Shown in pieces: positions 43,201-51,394 of a DNA stretch of 64,000 nt. How positions within the stretch are numbered: position 1 is the first letter of the stretch; each line of letters opens with the position of its first letter. The position numbers and the translations under genes are program-made. The stretch is from contig WBOU01000008.1 in assembly GCA_009268125.1 (NCBI GenBank), positions 1 through 64,000 on the forward strand, given 5' to 3'. The DNA is from Chloroflexia bacterium SDU3-3. Lineage in GTDB: Bacteria; Chloroflexota; Chloroflexia; Chloroflexales; Roseiflexaceae. Under the pieces are notes generated by a model that saw nothing but the letters and a program-made list of their open reading frames with translations, ran no database searches and was not told the DNA's origin.

Positions 43201-44422
43201 TTGTGACGCGCTGGATGTAGATCTCGTCATCCAGAAAGACCTCTTGGCCCGCCCATGCGATCAGGTACTCGCCGCTGATCGAGTTGTAGGCCACGTCGGG
43301 GTAGCGGGCGTCGGTGCCATCTTGTGCGGCGTCATCCATCTGCGAGTATCGGGTCATGCTGCCGCTGAGCGTGCCGTTGGCGCTCACCAGCTGGCCGTAG
43401 ATCTCCGGCTCCTGTGTGCCGAAGGCGCTCCAGAAGATGCGCGTGCCCGACCAGACCACCAGGTACTGGTTCGTCGCCGGGTTGTAGGCCACCGAGGGGT
43501 CGCGGGCGTCATAGTTCACATCGTCCAGGGTGCCATTGTAGCCGATCAGGAAGTCGCCCCCGATCGGCGCGCCGCTCACGGCATCTACGCGCTGGCCCCA
43601 GATCTGCAGCTGCTCGTCGCTGCCCGTGTCGGTGGGGTCGCCCGACCAGACCACCAGGTACTCCTTGGCGGTGCTGTTGTAGGCGATGGCGGGTGCGAGC
43701 GCCTGGGTGTTCACATCGCCGTCGGTGCCCATGGTGCTCAGGCGCACGTCGTCGGTGCCGATCTGCGGGTCGATGGTCACAGGGTAGGCGGCCTGGGCCA
43801 GCGCCGCGCCGTCCACGCGCAGCGTGGTGCGGTCGGCCTGCACGTCGAAGCTGGCCGGGATGCTCGCGCCCGTGGCGTCGTAGACATACACCTGGCCCAG
43901 GCTCACGCCGCCGCTGGGGTCGGCCCAGCGCCAGCCGCCGCTGGTGGTGGCGAACGCGCCTGCGCTGGCCACGCTGCCCTCGATCACGAGGTCGTCGCCG
44001 CCCAGCGCCAGGGGGGCGGGCAGCACAAACTGCTGCTCGACCGTGCGCTGGCGGGCCACATACTGCTCGACAATGCCGCCGCGGTCGTAGCCCACGGTGG
44101 TGGTGTCTAGCGGCCTCGGGGCCACCGGGCGCGTGCTGACGCCCGCGAGCGCCTCGCCCGCGCCGGAGCGCACCGCGCCCAGCCGCCACGACCACGTCGT
44201 GCCGCCGTGGCGGGGGATAAAGTCAAGACCATCCGCCGCGAACTGGGCGGTGTGGTCGGCGTTGACGATCTGGTAGCCGCCGCCCGCCGCGATGATCGGG
44301 CTGCGCGCGGGTGTGGCGGCGACCGTGGCTGGCTGGGCCTGTACCGGCTGGGCGGTGGGCGGAATAACGTGTGAGAGCAGCGATAGCAGAGTCACCAGCG
44401 ACAAAGTGAATTGTCTGCGCAT
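37232..44422 (-). CDS. Giant secreted Ig-repeat surface protein (2396 residues)
   Basis: The protein has a signal peptide (LSLVTLLSLLSHVIPPTAQP). Residues 220-660 hold about seven repeats of the type AYNSTAKEYLVVWSGD..G....I.GQR. DUF11-like domains lie around 675-930 (LQVSIAKTG then YTITYSNAGPDPIPGV), with a related D2-like domain near 950-1080. Seven Ig-like modules (~80 residues, each opening APDTTI or PPDTTI) follow at about 1220-1810, in the pattern 123-123-3. Two or three Big-type domains come next, then an acidic DxDxDG calcium-binding region (2138-2201), an FRTFLPLVM segment, and a CARDB-like domain (2240-2340). There is no sorting motif. It probably acts outside the cell as an adhesin or matrix protein. 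It lies 92 bases after a binding-protein gene in an operon-like block. Confidence 0.9.
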   Translation of the reverse strand: MRRQFTLSLVTLLSLLSHVIPPTAQPVQAQPATVAATPARSPIIAAGGGYQIVNADHTAQFAADGLDFIPRHGGTTWSWRLGAVRSGAGEALAGVSTRPVAPRPLDTTTVGYDRGGIVEQYVARQRTVEQQFVLPAPLALGGDDLVIEGSVASAGAFATTSGGWRWADPSGGVSLGQVYVYDATGASIPASFDVQADRTTLRVDGAALAQAAYPVTIDPQIGTDDVRLSTMGTDGDVNTQALAPAIAYNSTAKEYLVVWSGDPTDTGSDEQLQIWGQRVDAVSGAPIGGDFLIGYNGTLDDVNYDARDPSVAYNPATNQYLVVWSGTRIFWSAFGTQEPEIYGQLVSANGTLSGSMTRYSQMDDAAQDGTDARYPDVAYNSISGEYLIAWAGQEVFLDDEIYIQRVTSAGVETGTNDQQISLMGNPAAPDPSVFFADKPKIAVDTITGSSLVVWAGDDLDTSGSLITEIYSQLLTSAGAETGTDDQQISMMGSSAIDGFTAVDPDVAFNSTTGSYFVVWSGEDTGTDGEFEIYGQRLSNAGAEVGTDDMRLSFAGSTGNTTYQAKDPTLAYNPTANEYLVTWSGDDSLNTTRADGTSDNLIDNDTEILGKRLSATGATVEDTFRISTMGNIGSTAGNALAPAVAYSEASNNSYYTVWQGSDNPTLTDVEIYGQQVAPWADLQVSIAKTGTGLPGSAASYTITYSNAGPDPIPGVRIMATLPATLTSPSYTSSPTVGTVAGAPYTFDIGSLASGASGTITINATISPSASAGTAVTVAPTIGATSLYKELDTANNTASATITVVAPELQTVTTITTATGGVDAGDSVRYQIRVSHTTNSNAGAYNVDVSDTFPASLQNFTLVSAIVSDGATSTNVSGNFSLGGGALSTTGAINLLQDTNGSNDQVLTVIVQGKVSDSIAPGATISNSATATWENSLGNQAANYTSTGNAPNITAATAFSLSKSVSTATAKIGNTVTYELSITMMEGTTSNLSIVDTLPAGVTYNTGSSAVSANGMTIATIIVSRVGQTLTFSTASVTNPGNVDNASATDTDTFTISYSVTVNNGLADGATLVNDADGSATGVTADNNNTATITVSNDAPTVSGSSAANVANPQNGDTTYDFTVTYSDDAAISAATLGNGDVLVTGSSSFSQAATLVSFTPTGNGSPRTATYRITPPGGAWDDADNGTYTISVVANEVGDVGTRFVAAGDVTTFSVFIDVTPPDTTIDSQPTNPTNNPSATFTFSGSDNVTPAGSLTFMCSLDGAAATSCTSPQNYPVLANGSHTFTVYAVDGLGNADPTPASSSWTIDTTAPDTTIVSGPPALVSSSSATFDFSATETATFQCSLDGGVYATCTDPVTFSGLSDGSHTFSVRAIDTAGNTDPTPATYSWTVDTTAPDTTIDSQPANPTTSTSASFSFSANETATFECKLDSGAYAACTSPQSYTGLSEGSHTFSVRATDAAGNVDPTPATYTWVIDTTAPDTTIDSQPTNPTNSTSATFTFSGSDNVTPAASLSFMCSLDGAAATSCTSPQSYPSLANGSHTFTVYAVDGLGNADATPASYSWTVDTTAPDTTIVSGPPALASSASATFDFSATETATFQCRLDGGPYAACSDPVTFASLSDGAHTLSVFAVDAASNVDPTPATYAWTVDTTAPDTTIDSQPANPSNSTSATFDFSASESATFECKLDGEAYAACTSPQSYTGLADGSHTFSVRATDAAGNLDPTPASYTWLIDASAPDTTIDSQPANPSNSASATFDFSANETATFECKLDSGAYAACTSPQSYTGLSEGSHTFSVRATDTTGNVDPTPASYTWTVDTIAPTVTFAQAPAQADPTGSAPISFLATFSEPVTGFITKSIDLSASTAPGPLAATITEIAPNDGTTYSVTVSGMTGGGDVVAALNPGAASDAAGNFSGAPAPADTTVTFDPVAPVVTGVIRLDADPTNAASVQFQVTFAKAVTGVDAGDFALTVSSITGASVTGVSGSGTTYTVTVGTGTGDGTLRLDVLANGSIADSAGNPLAAGYTAGEHYTLDRTAPATTLALAAGQLPTTLLAPVEFTAVFGEPVSGLDASDVDLSASTAPGTLVAAVTEIAPNDGTTYRISVSGMADTGKVAIALPAGAAVDAATNASAASAVASVDYVNPDGDEDADHVKNSAEDLNADHNPANDDTDGDGIPNYLDADDDGDGIPTIDEDTNGDGDPTNDIGSSGKPAYLEGVFRTFLPLVMTAAADLMPDLVVQEIRVASGAVEVVVKNQGDGPVNDPFWVDLYVSPTTPPTKVNQIWQTQGGGGAAWGVTGTALPLAPGATLTLRVGDAYFRADMSELPVSLPAGTALYAQADSANTETTYGAVLERHERDGGPYNNIASASVPASTALGSAPRAAAGAAVTALPKRPAK

Positions 44423-44514
44423 ACATGCCTTTCGGGCTGGAATGGCCAGCCCTTCCCAATGAGTACCTTTTGTAGTGTGGCCGCCCGCGCCGTGGGGTGG
44501 CCGGTGGGCAACGA

Positions 44515-45543
44515 CTAGTTCTCGAAGCTCTCGTAGCTATCCAGCCATCCCGAGCGCGGGCCGTCGCGCAGCTCGGCCAGGGCAGCTGATACCTCGGCTG
44601 GCCCAGCGAGCCGCTGGTGCGCATCATTGCCCGCCCAGAGCAGCAGCGGCGGCTCGGCGCACTGGGTGCGCGGCTCCATGCGCGCCTGCCCCAGCGGGCC
44701 TTCCCAGCGCGCTTCCGCCATGGCCAGCCCGATCTGCTGGATCTGCTGAGGGTCGCCATCCGCCGCCGCCATGCCGATCGTCACCAGCTGGGCGGCCTGC
44801 TGCCCGAGCGCAGCCCACGGCTCGCACTCGGCGGGCCAGCCTGCGGCGGTGGCGGCGGCGATGCCGAGCGAGCGGGCGGCCAGCGCCAGGCTCGGCGTGC
44901 CGACCAGCGGGATGCTCAGCTCCTCTTCGGCGTAGAAGCGCAGGAAGTCGCGCGCGGCACCGCCGCGCAGCCCCGCGTAGATCATGTCGGGGCTGGCGCT
45001 GGCGATCATGCGGCGGGCCTGGTCGGCATCCCAGCCGCCGGTTGGCGTGTGCACCAGCAGGGTGCCCTGCGCGCTGCCGCCCGCCTGCGCGAAGGCCGTC
45101 TGGAAGGCGGCGCAGGCGTCGTACCCGCTGTGGTAGAAATCCAGCACGCTGGCGCAGCGCCGCCCGAGCTTCTGCGCCGCCCAGCTGCCCAGCGCCCACT
45201 GGCCCTGCCACAGGCCCAGCGTGATCTGGAAGCAGTATGGGTGCAGCTCGGGGTAGCGGGCGATATTCTCGCCCAGCGAGATGGCGATCAGCAGCCGCCC
45301 GTGCCGCTGGCAGATCTCGGCCACCTCGGCGGTGAGGCCGGCGTGCAGCACGCCCACCAGGATGTCGGCACCGCCATGCGCCAGCAGACGCTCGGCATGC
45401 TGCACGGCGGGGGCGTGCCCCGGCGGCAGCTCGGCGTGGTCGATCTGCGCGCCCAGGCTGCGGATGCCAGCAAGCACCCGTTCGCCGATCGGCGATCTTG
45501 CGGTTGGCGGCGTCAGCACGCCGATGGTGAGCGTTTTATCCAT
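44515..45543 (-). CDS. Periplasmic-binding-protein fold, no signal peptide
   Basis: The 342-residue protein starts directly with the first strand of a type I binding fold (LTIGVLTPPTARSPIGERVL), then ADILVGVLHAGLTAEVAEIC and ELHPYCFQITLGLWQGQWAL. It resembles the Leu/Ile/Val-binding group but has no signal peptide, so it is probably cytoplasmic unless exported with a partner. It is homologous in layout to the Tat-exported protein at 47693-48895, six genes upstream in the same block. No ABC permease or ATPase is nearby, so a ligand sensor is plausible. Confidence 0.78.
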   Translation of the reverse strand: MDKTLTIGVLTPPTARSPIGERVLAGIRSLGAQIDHAELPPGHAPAVQHAERLLAHGGADILVGVLHAGLTAEVAEICQRHGRLLIAISLGENIARYPELHPYCFQITLGLWQGQWALGSWAAQKLGRRCASVLDFYHSGYDACAAFQTAFAQAGGSAQGTLLVHTPTGGWDADQARRMIASASPDMIYAGLRGGAARDFLRFYAEEELSIPLVGTPSLALAARSLGIAAATAAGWPAECEPWAALGQQAAQLVTIGMAAADGDPQQIQQIGLAMAEARWEGPLGQARMEPRTQCAEPPLLLWAGNDAHQRLAGPAEVSAALAELRDGPRSGWLDSYESFEN

Positions 45544-45549
45544 ATGGTG

Positions 45550-46047
45550 CTAGCTCTGCGACGGGAAGATCCCCTGAAGGGCGATGATGAACGTAACGGT
45601 TAGGAATGGCATGCGATTCTCATGGGGCTGCGATCCGCCGGTGCTGCCGATGTCGTTGCTGCGCATCAGGGTGTTGGCCGCGCCGGTGCTGTAAGCCCCG
45701 CTCATGCTGGCCCAGTAGTTGTTGGTGGGCACCCGCGTGTCGGCGGGCGCGCTGGATGCCCGCAGCTGGTGGCTGTGCGTCGGCATCTCGGGCAGCGTGA
45801 CCGTGTGGAACTCCTCGCCAGCGCGCTGGCCCAGCGTCCAGCTGTTGCCAAAGTGCATCGGCACACGGCCTCGGAAGTCGGGCAGGGCGAAGGTGGTCTG
45901 GCCATTGCCGCCGTAGGTGGTGCCCAGCAGCGAGAACAGCGCCTGGTTCTGGTTGATCGACAGCAGCTGGCCGTTGCAGAAGGCCCAGCCCTTTGGCGGA
46001 AAGTTAAACGAGACCACGCGGATCTCGGCGAGATATGGCTCGGACAT
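45550..46047 (-). CDS. Phage tail collar-domain protein 1 (MdpB-like)
   Basis: The 165-residue protein has the collar motif GWAFCNGQLLSINQNQALFS then TYGGNGQTTFALPDFRGRVP, and the C-terminal end QPHENRMPFLTVTFIIALQG. It is one of three adjacent paralogues. RBS CAAGGAG precedes the ATG at 46047. Collar domains occur in phage fibre-attachment proteins and also in non-phage secreted proteins called microcystin-dependent proteins. No other phage structural genes are near, so the latter is favoured. Only six bases separate it from the next gene. Confidence 0.92.
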   Translation of the reverse strand: MSEPYLAEIRVVSFNFPPKGWAFCNGQLLSINQNQALFSLLGTTYGGNGQTTFALPDFRGRVPMHFGNSWTLGQRAGEEFHTVTLPEMPTHSHQLRASSAPADTRVPTNNYWASMSGAYSTGAANTLMRSNDIGSTGGSQPHENRMPFLTVTFIIALQGIFPSQS

Positions 46048-46068
46048 CGGTTTGCTCCTTGTTGGCGG

Positions 46069-46584
46069 CTAGCCTCGTGGCGGGAAGATGCCCTGCAGCG
46101 CGATGATGAAGGTCACCACAAGGTATGGCTGCATGTTGTTATGGGGCTGGAAGCCGCCGGCGAGCGCCAGCGCGTCGGCGGCCATGTTCACGTTTGCGCT
46201 GCTGATGTAGTTTGCCGCGCTGCGCTGGGCCGCCCACGCCATATTGGTGGGCGAGTTGACCCCGCCAGGATTTGACTGCGCCTGGGTAGTGTGGGTGTGG
46301 GCGGGTATCTCGCTTGTTAGCAGCGTGACGCTCTCTGTGCCGCTCGCCTCGCCGAGATAGTGCTCTGAGAGGCCCGGCCCCTGGCCCTGGTGGATGGGCA
46401 CGTTCCCGATTAGGTTGGGCAGGGCGAAGGTGCTCTTGCCATCGCCGCCGTAGTAGGTGCCCAGCAGCGAAAATAAGGCAGTATTTTGCGAGATCGGCAT
46501 CAGTTGGCCATTGCAGAAGGCCCAGCCCACTGGGGCAAAGTTCCCAGCGAACATGCGGATCTCGCCAAGGAATTGGTCGGACAT
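46069..46584 (-). CDS. Phage tail collar-domain protein 2 (MdpB-like)
   Basis: The 171-residue paralogue shows GWAFCNGQLMPISQNTALFS, TYYGGDGKSTFALPNLIGNV and a shared end QPHNNMQPYLVVTFIIALQG. The middle region (IPAHTHTTQAQSNPGGVNSP) differs from the other two copies, as expected if each binds a different partner. The gap to copy 1 is 21 bases. The lack of a signal peptide is shared with the other copies. Confidence 0.92.
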   Translation of the reverse strand: MSDQFLGEIRMFAGNFAPVGWAFCNGQLMPISQNTALFSLLGTYYGGDGKSTFALPNLIGNVPIHQGQGPGLSEHYLGEASGTESVTLLTSEIPAHTHTTQAQSNPGGVNSPTNMAWAAQRSAANYISSANVNMAADALALAGGFQPHNNMQPYLVVTFIIALQGIFPPRG

Positions 46585-46605
46585 CGTGGTGGTCCTTTCG
46601 TGCGC

Positions 46606-47133
46606 CTATGTCTGGCTTGGGAAGATGCCGTACAGCGAGATGATGAAGCTGATCGTCAGGTAGGGCTGCATATTGTCGTGCGGCTGCGAGCCGCCCACGC
46701 TGCCGCTGATCGCCGTGCCCGCTGTGCCCATGGTCACGTTGGGGTCCTGGTCGCGGTAGGGCGGGTTGTTGGTCACGCGCGCCCAGCGCGCGCCCTCGGG
46801 CGAGTCGGTATCGCCGTTGTTGGTGGTGGCCTGGGGCGCGTGGGTGTGCGCGGGGATCTGCGTGGTGATCAGGGTGACTTGCTCTACTCCGGCCTGCTGG
46901 CCGATGATGTAAGTCTGCCCGCCGCTCAGCGTGCCAAAGTGCACCGGCGCGCGCCCGCGCAGGTCGGGCAGGGCGAAGGTGCTCTGCCCATCGCCGCCGT
47001 AGGTAGTGCCGATCAGGTTAAACAGGGCGTCGTTCTCCGAGATCGCAAGCAGTCTGCCGTCGCAGAACGCCCACCCGGCGGGGGCGAAGCTGCCTGCGAA
47101 CATGCGGATCTCGCCGATATAGGGGGTTGCCAT
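46606..47133 (-). CDS. Phage tail collar-domain protein 3 (MdpB-like)
   Basis: The 175-residue paralogue shows GWAFCDGRLLAISENDALFN, TTYGGDGQSTFALPDLRGRA and an end QPHDNMQPYLTISFIISLYG. It lies 21 bases upstream of copy 2 and four bases downstream of the GNAT gene, so the block is tightly co-transcribed. All three copies have equal length and a conserved NG(Q/R)L core, indicating an ancient triplication. Confidence 0.92.
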   Translation of the reverse strand: MATPYIGEIRMFAGSFAPAGWAFCDGRLLAISENDALFNLIGTTYGGDGQSTFALPDLRGRAPVHFGTLSGGQTYIIGQQAGVEQVTLITTQIPAHTHAPQATTNNGDTDSPEGARWARVTNNPPYRDQDPNVTMGTAGTAISGSVGGSQPHDNMQPYLTISFIISLYGIFPSQT

Positions 47134-47137
47134 ATTA

Positions 47138-47626
47138 CTACTCCTTCTCCTGCGGTGCCCAGTCCATAAACATGTGCATGCCGTCTAGCTTCCCCTCTAC
47201 AAAGCCCAGCCGCCGGTAGAAGCGCCGCGCCGGGTTGCCCTCGGCGTAGACATACAGGCTCACTCGCATGCCGTTGGCCGCCGCCGTATCCATCAGGCCG
47301 CGCATCAGCTGCCCGCCGATGCCGCGCCTGCGCCACGCGGGCAGGAGGGCCACATCCAGCACGTGCAGCGCGCCGTCGCGCGGGTCCACATACCAGCGCC
47401 CCACCGGCTGCCCGCCCACCTCCACGACGCTATAGCTGGCGTGGGGGAAGTGCTGCATGTAGTGATGGTGCTGGGCGCTGAACTGCATGTGGCAGAACAG
47501 CTGCTTCTGCTGCTCAGTCCAGTGCGGCACCAGCGCTAGATCATCGCGGGTGCTGGCGTAGAGCTGCTGCAGAAAGGGCGTGTCGCCTGATACGATGGGC
47601 CGCAGGGTGAATGCTGGTGTGCTCAT
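47138..47626 (-). CDS. GNAT-family N-acetyltransferase
   Basis: This is a 162-residue GNAT protein. FTLRPIVSGDTPFLQQLYAS begins the fold. LHVLDVALLPAWRRRGIGGQ is the acetyl-CoA-binding motif (R-R-R-G-I-G), and LYVYAEGNPARRFYRRLGFV is the C-terminal substrate-side motif. MSTPAF at 47626 is taken as start. It lies within the collar operon and could acetylate one of the encoded proteins or a ligand, which is inference. Confidence 0.9.
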   Translation of the reverse strand: MSTPAFTLRPIVSGDTPFLQQLYASTRDDLALVPHWTEQQKQLFCHMQFSAQHHHYMQHFPHASYSVVEVGGQPVGRWYVDPRDGALHVLDVALLPAWRRRGIGGQLMRGLMDTAAANGMRVSLYVYAEGNPARRFYRRLGFVEGKLDGMHMFMDWAPQEKE

Positions 47627-47692
47627 AGCGGTGCGCCTTTGCACGCGCCGCTGGGGCAGTGTTCCGCAGCAGCGCGTGTATTCGTTTGTTTG

Positions 47693-48895
47693 CTAGAGGG
47701 AGAGGTATGCGCCGAGCCAGCCGGTTTTGGCCCCGATGCCCGCGAGCGCCTGGGCCACGGCGGCCTCGGCGGGTGCGGCCAGCTGGCCGATGGTGGTGGT
47801 GTGCACGCCGTCGGTGGCGCGCAGAAAGATCGGCAGCGTGCCAGCCGCGCCCTGGTGGGCCAGCGCCAGCGGCCCGCGTGCGCCGGTCAGCCATATGCTG
47901 GCCAGGCTGTCGCGTAGCGCGCCGCCCTGGCGGCGGGCGTGGGCCAGCAGCTTGGCGGTGTCGTAGCCCAGCGCGGCGTAGGCGTCGGGGGCATGGCCGT
48001 GGGCGGCCTGGTAGGCCCGCTGGAACTGGGCCGCCCCGCCGCTGGCTAGGTCGGGCGACCACGTGGCGGCGGTGAGCGTGCCTGCGGGTAGCGCGGCGGC
48101 CTCGGCCAGCGGGGCGAGCCCCACCAGCGGGGTGGCCAGCCCGGCCTCGCGGTAGCCAGCCACGAACGCCTCGGCCTCGCTGCCCGAGTAGAAGGCCGCC
48201 ACCAGGGATGGGCGCTCGGCGCGCACGCGCTCGTACAGCGCGCCCAGGCCATCCTGCCCGGCCACGTGGGTCACGTGGCTGGCCACGATTGTGCCGCCCG
48301 CCTGCTCGAAGCCCTGGCGGAAGGCGAACAGCAGGTCGTAGCCGCTCTCGTACAGGCTGCTGGCCACGATGGCCTCGCGGCCCTGGGTGCGGGCGGCGTG
48401 GCTGCCCAAGGCCCATGCGGCCTGCCACATGCCCAGCGAGCTGCGCAGCACGTAGGGCGCATCCTGGCCGGGCCGGGGCATGTTGGCCCCCATGTCGGCC
48501 ACGATCAGCGGCACCCCGCTGGCCTGCAGCGCGGGGCCGATGTCGGCGGCGTGGTGGTGGCTCAGCATGCCGACGACGGCGGCAAACTGGCCGGATGCGG
48601 CGGCCTCGCGGGCGGCCCCGAGGGCCTGCGTGGGCCGCTGGTAGGTGAACGGGGTGATCGCAAGCTCGGGGCTGGCAGCGGACATCCCGCGCAGCAGCTG
48701 CGTGCCGATTCCAACAACACGAGGTGATTCGGGAACAATTACAGCGATCGGAAGCGATGCGGCTGGGGCCGCCTGGGTGCTGGCGAAGGGCAGCCCGGCG
48801 GCTGCGACGCCAGCCAATGATGCGCCGACCCGGCGGAGGAACACCCTACGGCTGATCTGCGGCAGATCAGGGACAGCTTGGTCGTGGGCCGTCAT
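47693..48895 (-). CDS. Tat-exported type I periplasmic-binding protein
   Basis: The 400-residue protein has a twin-arginine signal (QISRRVFLRRVGASLAGVAA). A Leu/Ile/Val-type binding fold follows (LPIAVIVPESPRVVGIGTQL, SGYDLLFAFRQGFEQAGGTI, APDAYAALGYDTAKLLAHAR). It is the first gene of the collar/surface block and the exported counterpart of the signal-less binding protein at 44515-45543. No transporter genes are near. Folding before export, as Tat implies, suggests a cofactor or assembled partner; that point is inference. Confidence 0.88.
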   Translation of the reverse strand: MTAHDQAVPDLPQISRRVFLRRVGASLAGVAAAGLPFASTQAAPAASLPIAVIVPESPRVVGIGTQLLRGMSAASPELAITPFTYQRPTQALGAAREAAASGQFAAVVGMLSHHHAADIGPALQASGVPLIVADMGANMPRPGQDAPYVLRSSLGMWQAAWALGSHAARTQGREAIVASSLYESGYDLLFAFRQGFEQAGGTIVASHVTHVAGQDGLGALYERVRAERPSLVAAFYSGSEAEAFVAGYREAGLATPLVGLAPLAEAAALPAGTLTAATWSPDLASGGAAQFQRAYQAAHGHAPDAYAALGYDTAKLLAHARRQGGALRDSLASIWLTGARGPLALAHQGAAGTLPIFLRATDGVHTTTIGQLAAPAEAAVAQALAGIGAKTGWLGAYLSL

Positions 48896-49280
48896 GGCGC
48901 GATCCTTTGTGGTAGAACGTACCGGCTATTCATTGTGAAAGTTTCTGCAGCTATTAAAACGGGATGGTAGCAAAAAAATAGAGGTTTGATAATAGGGTTA
49001 ACAAAAGTGTCATCTGCGCCCGTATCGGCCCTGCGCCCGATTTTTCCACCCGACCTCGGACCCCGAGTTTCGATTTTGCGACATGGCTGGCCGCGCCGCA
49101 TGCCGCCAGGATGCGCCGCGCCACAATGCCGCCGATCTTGCCCCGCCCACGCCTGCTACAGTAGCCCTGCTCCACCCACCCCAATGCTAGGGCAGCATCC
49201 CCAGCGCGTCGCAGCGCCCAACCGCAGCACTAGGCCATATCGCGCCCCGCCCACGCGGCGGCGGCACGCTGGCCCAAGCC
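48896..49280. promoter_or_regulatory. Divergent intergenic region, surface block / nitrate block
   Basis: The 385 bases separate the minus-strand Tat-binding-protein gene from the plus-strand nitrate reductase gene, so promoters for both should lie here. The first 100 bases are AT-rich. CTCGGACCCCGAG near 49050 and ATGCTAGGGCAGCAT near 49183 can form small hairpins. I recognise no known riboswitch or operator. Confidence 0.4.
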
Positions 49281-51383
<2,103 letters not shown>

Positions 51384-51394
51384 AAAGGAAAGGT

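Noticed and set aside
45550-47133. Interpretation of the three tail-collar genes as a prophage remnant
   Set aside because: No capsid, portal, terminase, tail-tube, integrase or lysis genes adjoin, and the neighbours are binding proteins and a surface protein in tight operon spacing.
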